The notes beneath the pieces were generated by a model. That model worked only from the letters and a program-made list of their open reading frames with translations, searched no databases and was not told the origin of the DNA. Below are positions 52,437-60,890 of a stretch of 64,000 bases of DNA, in pieces; the stretch's first letter is position 1, and every line of letters begins with the position of its first letter. The stretch comes from Halomonas dongshanensis (GTDB lineage Bacteria > Pseudomonadota > Gammaproteobacteria > Pseudomonadales > Halomonadaceae). The position numbers and the translations under genes were made by a program. The stretch lies in assembly GCF_024790395.1 (NCBI RefSeq), contig NZ_JAJISC010000004.1, positions 310,001 through 374,000 of the forward strand, written 5' to 3'.

Positions 52437-53957
52437 CTAGAAAAACCCCATCGGATTGATATCGTAGCTAATCACGATGTTCTTGGTTTGCTGGTAATGC
52501 TCTAGTGCCATTTTATGGGTCTCGCGGCCAACGCCGGATTTCTTGTAGCCGCCGAAGGCCGCGTGGGCTGGGTATTGGTGGTAGCAGTTGGTCCATACGC
52601 GTCCGGCCTGGATGCCGCGGCCCATGCGAAACGCCACGTTGATGTCGCGGCTCCACACCCCGGCGCCGAGGCCAAATTCGGTGTCGTTGGCAATCGCCAG
52701 CGCCTCTTCTTCGTCCTTGAAGGTGGTGACCGAGACCACCGGGCCGAAGATCTCCTCCTGGAAGATACGCATCTTGTTGTTGCCCTTCAGAATCGTTGGC
52801 TCGATGTAGTAACCGCTATCGAAGCCACCTTCGATGCTCGCCTTGTTGCCTCCAGTCAAGAATTCAGCGCCCTCTTCGCGGGCAACGTCCATATAGGACA
52901 TGATCTTATCGAACTGCTCTTGCGATGCCTGGGCGCCCACCTGCACATCGGTATCGAGCGGGTTGCCGCGCTTGATCGCCTTGGTGCGCTCGATCACTTT
53001 GGCCATGAAAGCGTCATACATGCTCTCTTGTACCAGCGCCCGCGACGGGCAAGTACACACTTCGCCCTGGTTCAAAAAGGCCAGCACCATGCCTTCGACC
53101 GCCTTGTCGATGAACGCAGGTTCGGCGTTCATGATGTCGGCGAAATAGATGTTGGGCGACTTGCCGCCAAGCTCCACGGTAGAGGGAATGATGTTCTCGG
53201 CGGCGCACTTCAAGATGTGCGAGCCCACCGGCGTAGAGCCAGTGAAGGCAATCTTGGCGATGCGCTTGCTGGTGGCAAGGCTCTGCCCCGCTTCTTCTCC
53301 CAAGCCATTGACGATATTGACCACGCCGGGCGGAATCAGATCGCCAATCACCTTAATAAGCTCAAGTATCGACGCAGGAGTTTGTTCGGCAGGCTTGAGT
53401 ACTACGCAGTTGCCCGCAGCAAGCGCTGGCGCAAGCTTCCATACGGCCATCAGGATGGGGAAGTTCCACGGGATGATCTGCCCGACCACGCCCAAGGGTT
53501 CGTGGAAATGATAGGCCACGGTGTTGGCGTCGATGTCCGCAGCGCTGCCCTCTTGAGCACGAATACAGCCGGCGAAATAGCGAAAGTGATCGACCGCAAG
53601 GGGAATATCGGCATTGAGGGTTTCGCGCACGGCCTTGCCGTTGTCCCAGGTTTCGACCACGGCCAGCATTTCGAGATTTTGCTCGATACGATCGGCGATT
53701 TTTAGCAGGAGGTTGCTACGCTCGGCGGCGGACGTTTTGCCCCATGCCGGTGCCGCCTTGTGCGCGGCGTCCAGTGCCTTGTCGATATCTTCGGCGGTAG
53801 AACGCGGCACTTCACAGAATACCTTACCGTTGACCGGACTCAGGTTTTCGAGATATTGCCCTTTGACCGGCGGCACGAACTCCCCACCGATGTAGTTGCC
53901 GTAACGTTTTTCGAAGGTGACCAAGGCGTTGGCTTCACCGGGATTGGCGTAGATCAT
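52437..53957 (-). CDS. ExaC/AcoD-type NAD-dependent (acet)aldehyde dehydrogenase
   Basis: The 506-residue aldehyde dehydrogenase is close to the ExaC/AldB/AcoD group that oxidises acetaldehyde and other short aldehydes to acids. Motifs include [53 protein letters not shown] with the catalytic Glu, and [11 protein letters not shown] with the catalytic Cys. The C-terminus ends in INPMGFF. Its last 75 bases recur, nearly identical, at 38751-38825 on the far side of island 2, so it marks the right boundary of that island and its 3' end may be of island origin. The hybrid kinase gene lies 101 bp upstream on the same strand and may control it. Confidence 0.92.
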   Translation of the reverse strand: MIYANPGEANALVTFEKRYGNYIGGEFVPPVKGQYLENLSPVNGKVFCEVPRSTAEDIDKALDAAHKAAPAWGKTSAAERSNLLLKIADRIEQNLEMLAVVETWDNGKAVRETLNADIPLAVDHFRYFAGCIRAQEGSAADIDANTVAYHFHEPLGVVGQIIPWNFPILMAVWKLAPALAAGNCVVLKPAEQTPASILELIKVIGDLIPPGVVNIVNGLGEEAGQSLATSKRIAKIAFTGSTPVGSHILKCAAENIIPSTVELGGKSPNIYFADIMNAEPAFIDKAVEGMVLAFLNQGEVCTCPSRALVQESMYDAFMAKVIERTKAIKRGNPLDTDVQVGAQASQEQFDKIMSYMDVAREEGAEFLTGGNKASIEGGFDSGYYIEPTILKGNNKMRIFQEEIFGPVVSVTTFKDEEEALAIANDTEFGLGAGVWSRDINVAFRMGRGIQAGRVWTNCYHQYPAHAAFGGYKKSGVGRETHKMALEHYQQTKNIVISYDINPMGFF

Positions 53958-54058
53958 GGTACGGACTCCTGCCTCAAAACGAATGGAAATGAGAATGGCA
54001 TCTCCAGTGTTGTCGAGCCCGTGGTGTTAGGGTATTGCCCAATGGTGGTAGGCGGTGC

Positions 54059-56311
54059 TTAATCAGCGCCCTCTTTACGCGGCCATTGATCGAGCCATGT
54101 GAGAGTCGCTTCCACGTCCTGGCATAGGGCTTGGTAGGCTTGTTCGAGCGCCGCGAAAGACGTACCTCCCTTAGGGTTTGCGGCTTTTTCCAAGATATTA
54201 GCCTGCCTCGCCACTTGGTGAGCGCCAAGGCTTAATGACTCCCCACGCAGTTGGTGCGCTACACGACGTATCTGGTCCTCGTTTAACGATGTTGCGCCAC
54301 GCTCTACGCTTACTGAGTGCTCTAAGGAAAGAAGGCGCTTGAGCTGGGCAAGATAGTCGTGGCACTGCTGGCGGTAGAGCTGCACCAACTGACGAAGGCT
54401 CGCATCACCAAGCGTATGTTGCAGCGTCTTGAGCGTCGCTATACAGACCAGTGCCGAGCTCGAGGCGGCAACGCGCTGTTCGGGCTCATCGCAGGTAACT
54501 TCAATCAACTGACGGGCAAGCGCACGTCCTAGCGCCGCCAACGAGAGCGGCTTGGTGAGGTAATCGTTCATGCCCGCTTTCAAGCAGCGCAGCCGATCAT
54601 CCTCGATGCCGCCTGCGGTCATGGCGACGATGGGTACACGAGCAAGCCAGCCGCCCTGTTCACGTAGCGCACGCGTCACCGCGAGACCATCCATATCGGG
54701 TAGGTGAAGATCCATGAAGATGAGATCGAAGTGCTGCTGTGCGACCGTCAACAACGCTTCTTGACCGTTCTCGACCCAGGTGATTTGGGCGCCTAGACGC
54801 GACAATAATCCGATGGCGACTTTACGGTTGATCGCATTGTCTTCGACCAGCAGCAGGCGAGCTTGGTCAAAGCGCGCAGCAGATCCTGCCGACTCGGCCA
54901 CAGGCCGTCGGGGTGCGGCCTCGACAAGTGGAAGCTCGCACCAGAAGGTACTGCCCTCCCCCAACGCACTCTCAAGCCCAAGACGCCCATGCATGGCGTC
55001 GCTCAAACGCTTGCAAATGGCAAGACCCAACCCTGTACCACCATGACGCCGCGCAGCACCGCTATCCACCTGCTGAAAAGGCTCGAACAGACGCGCCTGC
55101 TGGTCGACACTCAGACCACTGCCGGTATCACGCACTTCAAGACGTAACCAATCGACGCTGGACGAAACACTTACGTCGACCCGCCCCTGTGCGGTGAATT
55201 TAACAGCGTTGGCAATTAGGTTGAGCAGAATCTGGCGCACGCGGCTGGCGTCCAGCATCACCCAGGCGGGCACTAGCGCATCGATACTGCCGGTTAGGAC
55301 GATGCCTTTGGTATGAGCGCGCGGCTCGTAGAGCGCAATCACGCTATCGAGTAGCGGCTTGAGCGCCGTGGGCTCGCTCTCGATGGATAAATGACCAGCT
55401 TCGATCTTGGAGAAGTCGAGAATCTCGTTGATCATCGTCATCAGTTGATTGGCGCTTTCGTGGATCGTACGCGCGTACTCCTCTACCTGCTTCGAACTTG
55501 CAGGCTCGCTCAATAGCTCACTCATACCCACCACGCCGTTGAGCGGCGTACGAATTTCATGGCTAACCATAGCGAGAAAGTCGGATTTGGCGAGGCTTGC
55601 GGCACGCGCCTGTTCGGCAGTGGCTTCCAACTGCTGACTAAGGAGTTCTTGTTTACGCCGCGCTTCAGCGCTTTCCCGCATCTCACGCAATAAAAAGACG
55701 ATGACCAGTAGCGCTGCAATGCTCATGGCGAAAATCAAGCTCATCAATAGCTTGTAGAGCAGACTTAGCTGATCGCGCTCGGCGGTCGCGGCATCGGCCA
55801 AATAGCCATTGAACGCGACGAGCAGGCGTCCGGTCAGGCGCGTTAGCGCTGTAAGCTCTTTTTCGAGCGCGCCCACCGGTAGAAAGTCACGCGTTGCGTA
55901 GGGCTGGAACATGGGATCGAGGCGATCGAGCTGCATCTGAATTTGCTGAAGCAGATCGCGAGTTGCCTCGATGCTATGCAAGAGTTCACTAACCTCATCG
56001 CCTTGAAGCGTCAGGATCCGACTGTAAAGCAGCTCGAAGCGCAAATTCAGCTCGTCCTGTACGCTCGGCGTCAGAGGTCCCGGCGTTGCTGCCTGCAGCT
56101 CACCGAGAAGCTGCACGGCATCACGGTCGAACTTATACATCAGCCAGCCGATGTTCTCTCTCGATGCCTGGGCTAGGCTATCTTGACGCCAGGCCGCCAG
56201 GGCTGCGACTACCAGGGCGGCCGCAAACAACAAGACGGCCGCCACGGCGACCAACTTGATGCGTTTGGGGTAGCGTAAGAGCCGAGCCGCCGTGGGCGTA
56301 TTAGAGAACAT
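54059..56311 (-). CDS. Hybrid sensor histidine kinase with receiver and Hpt domains
   Basis: The 750-residue protein is an ArcB/BarA-like multi-step phosphorelay sensor. It has two membrane helices (about 20-42 and 186-208) around a helical periplasmic domain of about 140 residues. HisKA carries His251 (AMVSHEIRTPLNG), followed by an ATPase domain with NAVKF and GGTGLGLAICKRL, a receiver with Asp534 (FMDLHLPDMDG), and a C-terminal Hpt with His686 (RRVAHQLRGES). No DNA-binding output domain exists, so a separate response regulator is needed and none is nearby. Its start overlaps the end of the upstream molybdopterin-fold gene by 11 bases, which implies that the two act together. Confidence 0.92.
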   Translation of the reverse strand: MFSNTPTAARLLRYPKRIKLVAVAAVLLFAAALVVAALAAWRQDSLAQASRENIGWLMYKFDRDAVQLLGELQAATPGPLTPSVQDELNLRFELLYSRILTLQGDEVSELLHSIEATRDLLQQIQMQLDRLDPMFQPYATRDFLPVGALEKELTALTRLTGRLLVAFNGYLADAATAERDQLSLLYKLLMSLIFAMSIAALLVIVFLLREMRESAEARRKQELLSQQLEATAEQARAASLAKSDFLAMVSHEIRTPLNGVVGMSELLSEPASSKQVEEYARTIHESANQLMTMINEILDFSKIEAGHLSIESEPTALKPLLDSVIALYEPRAHTKGIVLTGSIDALVPAWVMLDASRVRQILLNLIANAVKFTAQGRVDVSVSSSVDWLRLEVRDTGSGLSVDQQARLFEPFQQVDSGAARRHGGTGLGLAICKRLSDAMHGRLGLESALGEGSTFWCELPLVEAAPRRPVAESAGSAARFDQARLLLVEDNAINRKVAIGLLSRLGAQITWVENGQEALLTVAQQHFDLIFMDLHLPDMDGLAVTRALREQGGWLARVPIVAMTAGGIEDDRLRCLKAGMNDYLTKPLSLAALGRALARQLIEVTCDEPEQRVAASSSALVCIATLKTLQHTLGDASLRQLVQLYRQQCHDYLAQLKRLLSLEHSVSVERGATSLNEDQIRRVAHQLRGESLSLGAHQVARQANILEKAANPKGGTSFAALEQAYQALCQDVEATLTWLDQWPRKEGAD

Positions 56312-56825
56312 CGATATGCATCACCTGCCAGACGGCGCGAAAACGCATCCGTTCACTGAGCAACGTCTCATCTTGATCGAAGGGGTAGAGTACCCAAAGC
56401 GGCCCATACTCGCGAATCGGCATTTCACGACCGTCACGCTCAAGCGCCAGGATGACGTCATAATCGCCAAAATCGGAAAGCGGTATCTCGGCCTCGTAGT
56501 CGTTGAGCGCCATGACCCGCACGCTCTCCCCCTGAGCACCGACGTAGTCGAGCAAATCGCGCATTAGCGGACCGGTGTATTCGCTCACTCCCTCGGTCCA
56601 GGGCGTCGATGTCGAAAAACTATGCTGGGGTAACGCCGTGAGCATGGTGTGATCGAGCTGAGCCTCGCCTACCGCATTTTGCTTGGTGACGTGCCCGCTG
56701 ATACGCAAGAGCACAGCACCTTTTGGGCTATCCAGCCGGGTATCGTGGGCACTCTCTTCGGCGAGCGAGACAGAGGCCATGAGGCAAAGCGCCATTACGG
56801 CGCTGGCGCTGAAAAATGCGTACAA
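56301..56825 (-). CDS. Periplasmic molybdopterin-oxidoreductase-fold protein, kinase partner
   Basis: The 174-residue protein has a signal peptide ending near SLAE and a domain of the oxidoreductase molybdopterin-binding (SUOX/YedY-like) fold: LRISGHVTKQNAVGEAQLDHTML, then YTGPLMRDLLDYVG and ALNDYEAEIPLSDF, ending with WVLYPFD. The cysteine that ligates molybdenum in true enzymes is absent: no Cys remains after the signal peptide. It is therefore probably a ligand-binding or docking protein rather than an enzyme. Its end overlaps the hybrid kinase start by 11 bases, so it likely modulates that kinase from the periplasm. Confidence 0.75.
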   Translation of the reverse strand: MYAFFSASAVMALCLMASVSLAEESAHDTRLDSPKGAVLLRISGHVTKQNAVGEAQLDHTMLTALPQHSFSTSTPWTEGVSEYTGPLMRDLLDYVGAQGESVRVMALNDYEAEIPLSDFGDYDVILALERDGREMPIREYGPLWVLYPFDQDETLLSERMRFRAVWQVMHIDVL

Positions 56826-57252
56826 ACGACTCTCCTGGGTTGGTTAACCCTTAAAAAAGCTCGGTTGAATCGCCTGTGAACGTTAGCGAAACGCCAGCTG
56901 ACACGATTCTGCAATGAAACGTGTCAAAGTGAAAAGAGTACCAACGTATAAGAATGCGAAGATAACGATAAAAAGTGTGGCACATATTATATAAACAAAA
57001 CCACACGTACATAAAAAATATCTGGCTGTATAACCCAGAGGCTCACGTGCTCTTGCCAAGCAATGGCTTCAGCTTTTTCCGGTGAACTACTAGCGCCTTC
57101 ATGAGTCAATGGAACCGGATAGCTTTTACTTATGAAATCCATCACACTGATACACGAAGGCTAACCTAGCCTCTAGGCTATCGATGAAGGTATTATCCTT
57201 TCACTTTAAGATACGTTATAACATCATGCTCAACGGTGGAGAGGTCGTTCCG
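56826..57252. other. AT-rich intergenic region
   Basis: These 427 bases separate the divergently transcribed molybdopterin-fold gene and the SnoaL-like gene. The DNA is AT-rich, especially 56940-57020, and should carry both promoters. I see no convincing coding frame, tRNA, repeat or terminator. Confidence 0.6.
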
Positions 57253-57636
57253 ATGAAAAGCCCCATGGATGTGCTGAATGAGTGGATGCAGGCGATCAAC
57301 AATGCCGATGTTGAAGCGCTGCTGGCTTTATACGATGAAAAAGCCGTATTGATCCCCACGTTTTCTAACCGCATCTCCGATACGCGTGAAAAACACCGCG
57401 ACTATTTCGAGCGGCTGGGCAGTCGCCCCGGTTTGAGTATTACCCTGCATGAAAAAACCGTGATCGTTCAGGAGCTTTCCGAGTCGCTTTCCGCGCTAAC
57501 CGGCTTGTACAACTGGCGCTTCGAAGTCGATGGCGAGTTGCTCAATTTCGAAGCGCGCTTTAGCTACGTGGTCGACCTCGCCAAGAAAAGCCCCATTTTG
57601 CACCATCACTCCTCCCAAATTCCCCGCATGCTGTAA
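57253..57636 (+). CDS. SnoaL/DUF4440-like NTF2-fold protein
   Basis: With ATG at 57253 (GAGG eight bases upstream) the protein has 127 residues. It begins PMDVLNEWMQAINNADVEALLALYDEKAVLIP, the classical first helices and strand of the SgcJ/EcaC/SnoaL-like NTF2 superfamily, followed by a beta sheet with GLYNWRFEVDGELLNFEARFSYV and a conserved HHHSSQ end. Such proteins bind small hydrophobic molecules or act as isomerases; the role is unknown. Strong terminator follows. It stands alone. Confidence 0.8.
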   Translation: MKSPMDVLNEWMQAINNADVEALLALYDEKAVLIPTFSNRISDTREKHRDYFERLGSRPGLSITLHEKTVIVQELSESLSALTGLYNWRFEVDGELLNFEARFSYVVDLAKKSPILHHHSSQIPRML

Positions 57637-57656
57637 AGGCACGCCAAGCGTAAAAA

Positions 57657-57690
57657 AACCGCCGAGGTCAGTTCAGTGACCTCGGCGGTT
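57657..57690. terminator. Strong bidirectional terminator
   Basis: AACCGCCGAGGTCA (57657-57670) pairs perfectly with TGACCTCGGCGGTT (57677-57690). A run of A precedes and T-rich sequence follows, so it terminates both the SnoaL-like gene and the convergent UspA/TRAP operon. Confidence 0.9.
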
Positions 57691-57713
57691 TTCATTTCCC
57701 ACCAAACGGCGCC

Positions 57714-58142
57714 TTAACGCACGATCATCACCGACACCTTGGCGTGGTACACCACGTGCTCGGCGTTGGGGCCAAGCACGTAGTCGACGAACTTACGCTT
57801 GGTGTGCGAGGCCATGACGATCAGATCGATATCCAGCTTCTTGCTGGCCTTGATGATGGCCTCCCAAGGTGAGCCGTCGACGATCACACTTTGCGCTTTG
57901 ACATCATCGGGCACATGCTCGCTGATGAACTCGCGCTGTGCCTGCTTGACCGCTTCGTGCGCCTTTTGCGCGAAGTCCTTGGGAAAGTAGGCGCCCACCA
58001 TCGGCATGCTGAACTCCGGCACCACCGTCACCACATGCAGCGAAGCGCCGAAGGTTTGGCACAGGGTGACCGCCGTGGGCAGCGCCTTTTGCCACGACGC
58101 CTCTTGGTTCAAGTCCACCGAAAGCAATATCTTCTGATACAT
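57714..58142 (-). CDS. UspA-family universal stress protein of the TRAP operon
   Basis: The 142-residue protein is an UspA-fold protein. The C-terminal nucleotide motif of ATP-binding UspAs, G-2x-G-9x-G-(S/T), is here A-2x-T-9x-G-P (ASHTKRKFVDYVLGPN), so ATP binding is doubtful. AGGAGG before its ATG overlaps the stop codon of the TRAP permease gene eight bases upstream, so translation is coupled. In Halomonas elongata the UspA-type TeaD sits behind the ectoine TRAP transporter TeaABC and dampens its activity. The position here is the same, but the transporter is of a different (TAXI) type. Confidence 0.88.
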   Translation of the reverse strand: MYQKILLSVDLNQEASWQKALPTAVTLCQTFGASLHVVTVVPEFSMPMVGAYFPKDFAQKAHEAVKQAQREFISEHVPDDVKAQSVIVDGSPWEAIIKASKKLDIDLIVMASHTKRKFVDYVLGPNAEHVVYHAKVSVMIVR

Positions 58143-58150
58143 GAAACCTC

Positions 58151-60754
58151 CTAGGCGCTCGCCTGCGCCTCCGTGTCTTGCTCACGTTGACGCCGACGCC
58201 GCTGCAGCATGACGACTAGCGCAAAGATCAAGAAGCCCGGAATCCACATCCATTCCTTGGCCCAGCGATTGACCGGAGCCAACACTTCGATGATCTCTTG
58301 ATCGAAGTCGAAGCCCAGGTCTTGAGCGAGGCTACCGAATTCGACGAAGTCAATCAGGGTTTGGTCACCATCGACGTATAGCTCCATTCCCAAGCGTTCC
58401 AGACGCTCTTCTCCCGTCTCTCCTGCCGGAACCGGCACCAATACATAGGTCGTGATGGCATCGCCGAAGTTGTTTTCACCAGCGATCTGAACGCGCAAAT
58501 TGCTATCCTCATCGACGCGCTCGAGCGCTTCGGCGAACTGCGCAGGCGGCACCGACTCATACGGATCGTGAATGCGATCCATCCAGTAACCGGGGCGGAA
58601 CAGGGTAAACGCGACCAGCAATAGCAGAATCGATTCGTACCAGCGGCTACGCGTGAGCATGTAGCCTTGAGTACCCGCCGCAAAGATCAGCATGGCGACC
58701 GTGGCGATGACGAAGACCACGATTCCCTGCACGAAGGTCACATCGATGAGCAGCAGGTCGGTATTGAAGATGAACAGAAACGGCAGCGCCGCGGTACGCA
58801 GGCTATAGTAGAACGCCTGGAAACCTGTGCGCAGCGGATCCCCGCCCGATACAGCCGCCGCAGCAAAAGAGGCCAGGCCCACCGGCGGTGTCACGTCGGC
58901 CATGATGCCGAAATAGAACACGAATAGATGCACCGCGATTAGCGGTACGATCAATCCGTTCTGCTGCCCAAGCAGCACGATCACCGGCGCCATCAAGGCC
59001 GAAACGACGATGTAGTTGGCCGTGGTGGGCAACCCCATCCCCAGAATCAAGCTGAGCAAGGCGGTAAGCAGCAGAATCATCATCAGGTTGCCGCCGGAGA
59101 GAATCTCTACCACGTCGGCGAGCACGAGCCCAACGCCAGTTTGCGATACCGCTCCCACCACGATACCGGCGGTCGCCGTGGCGATCCCAATTCCGATCAT
59201 GTTGCGCGCCCCGGTCACGAGGCCATCCCACAGATCCTTGCCGCCCTCTTTGAGGTCTTCGGCAGGCTGACTGCGACCGCGGAAGAAAGCGATGATCGGG
59301 CGCTGCGTCAGCATGATAAAAATCATGAACACGGTCGCCCAGAAGGCCGAAAGCCCAGGCGAAAGTCGCTCGACCATCAAACACCAGACCAGTACGACGA
59401 CCGGCAGAATGTAGTGCAAACCGACCATCACCGTCGGCCGTGTTTGCGGCAGAGTTAGGACTTTGGATTTGGGATCATCCATCTCTAGCTCAGGATAGAA
59501 AGAACTAATCTTGAGCAGGCCGACATACACCAAGGCCAACAAGACGGCGATGAACCAGGGGGCAGCATCGCCCAGCAGCGGTTTGAGCCAGCCCAGGCCG
59601 TAATAAACGCCCAAAGAGAGCAGAATCAGCGCGACTAAGCCAGTGGCGAAAGTAAAGAGCTTCATCAGCCACGGGCGCGGCGGATTGCTCGACGGCAGCC
59701 CCTTCATGCCCGCTTTGAGCGCTTCGAGGTGAACAATGTAGATCAGCGCGATATAGGAGATGATGGCAGGCAAGAACGCGTGCTTGATGACCTCAACGTA
59801 GGAGATCCCCACATACTCGACCATCAAAAATGCCGCTGCCCCCATGACCGGCGGCATGATCTGGCCGTTGACCGAAGAAGCTACTTCCACCGCCCCGGCT
59901 TTTTCGGCGCTAAAGCCCACGCGCTTCATCATGGGAATGGTGAAGGTACCGGTGGTTACGGTATTGGCGATAGAAGAGCCTGAAATCAGCCCGGTCATGC
60001 CAGAGGCGACGACCGCCGCCTTGGCAGGGCCGCCGCGTAGGTGACCAAGCAGAGAGAAGGCGACTTTAATGAAATAGTTACCCGCCCCCGCTTTATCAAG
60101 CAGCGCGCCAAAAAGCACGAATAGGAAAACAAAGCTGGTCGACACGCCCAAAGCGATACCGAAAACACCCTGGGTTCCCAACCACTGGTGGTTGATCAAC
60201 CCGGCCATACTGACGCCACGGTGAGCAAGAATGCCGGGCATGTAGGGGCCGAACAGCGAATAAGCGATGAAGACCGCCGCTACGACCATCAAGGGCGGCC
60301 CAAGGGCTCGTCGTGTGGCTTCGAGCAGCATCAGAATACCGATGACGCCAATCACCACGTCTTGGGTGATGGGACGCCCGGCACGCTGGGCCAAGTCGGA
60401 ATAGAACAGAAATAGATAGGCACCGCAGAAGGCGGCAACCGCGGCGAACAACCAATCCTGCACCGGCACTCGATCTCGCGGAGAACGCTTGAGCGCCGGG
60501 TAAGCCATGAAGGCTAGAAAGAGAGCAAACGCCAAATGAATCGAGCGCGTCTCGGTGGCGTTGAAGACGCCGAAACCCACCAAGTAGGGAAGCGGTGACG
60601 CTATCCATAGCTGAAACAGCGACCAAGCTGCTGCAATGCTCACCAGCAGTTTGCCTGGCATGCCAAGGGGTTTCCTTGCCCCCGTATCGCTGGAGGCGAC
60701 CATCTCTTCCAGATCGTGCTCAGCGGCTACCGAAGGTTGTGTATCGTCACGCAT
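58151..60754 (-). CDS. TRAP transporter fused permease (DctQ-DctM fusion, TAXI type)
   Basis: The 867-residue membrane protein has an N-terminal DctQ-like part fused to a DctM-like part (GLISGSSIANTVTTGTFTIPMMKRVG; GMGLPTTANYIVVSALMAPVIV). About 18-20 helices can be seen, followed by a soluble stretch of about 120 residues and a last helix near the C-terminus. The soluble C-terminal insertion is longer than in DctM alone. I prefer the ATG at 60754 with a modest AGGG upstream; ATG 60775 and GTG 60781 are in frame. It works with the TAXI receptor encoded 137 bp upstream. These systems import glutamate, other dicarboxylates or unknown acids with sodium. Confidence 0.9.
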   Translation of the reverse strand: MRDDTQPSVAAEHDLEEMVASSDTGARKPLGMPGKLLVSIAAAWSLFQLWIASPLPYLVGFGVFNATETRSIHLAFALFLAFMAYPALKRSPRDRVPVQDWLFAAVAAFCGAYLFLFYSDLAQRAGRPITQDVVIGVIGILMLLEATRRALGPPLMVVAAVFIAYSLFGPYMPGILAHRGVSMAGLINHQWLGTQGVFGIALGVSTSFVFLFVLFGALLDKAGAGNYFIKVAFSLLGHLRGGPAKAAVVASGMTGLISGSSIANTVTTGTFTIPMMKRVGFSAEKAGAVEVASSVNGQIMPPVMGAAAFLMVEYVGISYVEVIKHAFLPAIISYIALIYIVHLEALKAGMKGLPSSNPPRPWLMKLFTFATGLVALILLSLGVYYGLGWLKPLLGDAAPWFIAVLLALVYVGLLKISSFYPELEMDDPKSKVLTLPQTRPTVMVGLHYILPVVVLVWCLMVERLSPGLSAFWATVFMIFIMLTQRPIIAFFRGRSQPAEDLKEGGKDLWDGLVTGARNMIGIGIATATAGIVVGAVSQTGVGLVLADVVEILSGGNLMMILLLTALLSLILGMGLPTTANYIVVSALMAPVIVLLGQQNGLIVPLIAVHLFVFYFGIMADVTPPVGLASFAAAAVSGGDPLRTGFQAFYYSLRTAALPFLFIFNTDLLLIDVTFVQGIVVFVIATVAMLIFAAGTQGYMLTRSRWYESILLLLVAFTLFRPGYWMDRIHDPYESVPPAQFAEALERVDEDSNLRVQIAGENNFGDAITTYVLVPVPAGETGEERLERLGMELYVDGDQTLIDFVEFGSLAQDLGFDFDQEIIEVLAPVNRWAKEWMWIPGFLIFALVVMLQRRRRQREQDTEAQASA

Positions 60755-60807
60755 ACGTATGCCCTGTGTGATCATTGGCACTGTGACTCAGTGCACTCAA
60801 CAAGAAA

Positions 60808-60830
60808 CGCGGACGCCCAAGGCGCCCGCG
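60808..60830 (-). terminator. Hairpin between TAXI receptor and permease genes (attenuator)
   Basis: CGCGGACGCC (60808-60817) and GGCGCCCGCG (60821-60830) pair at nine of ten positions with a 3-base loop. On the minus strand TTTCTTGTT follows. It probably terminates part of the transcripts after the receptor gene, giving more binding protein than permease. Confidence 0.65.
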
Positions 60831-60890
60831 CTCTCTAACGGCGAATGAATCGCTCACTCACCTGCCGTAGCGAGTTGCTGCTACGACGAT

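Noticed and set aside
52515..53705. 396-codon open frame on the plus strand opposite the aldehyde dehydrogenase
   Set aside because: Antisense shadow of a well-supported GC-rich gene with no recognisable motif or ribosome-binding site.
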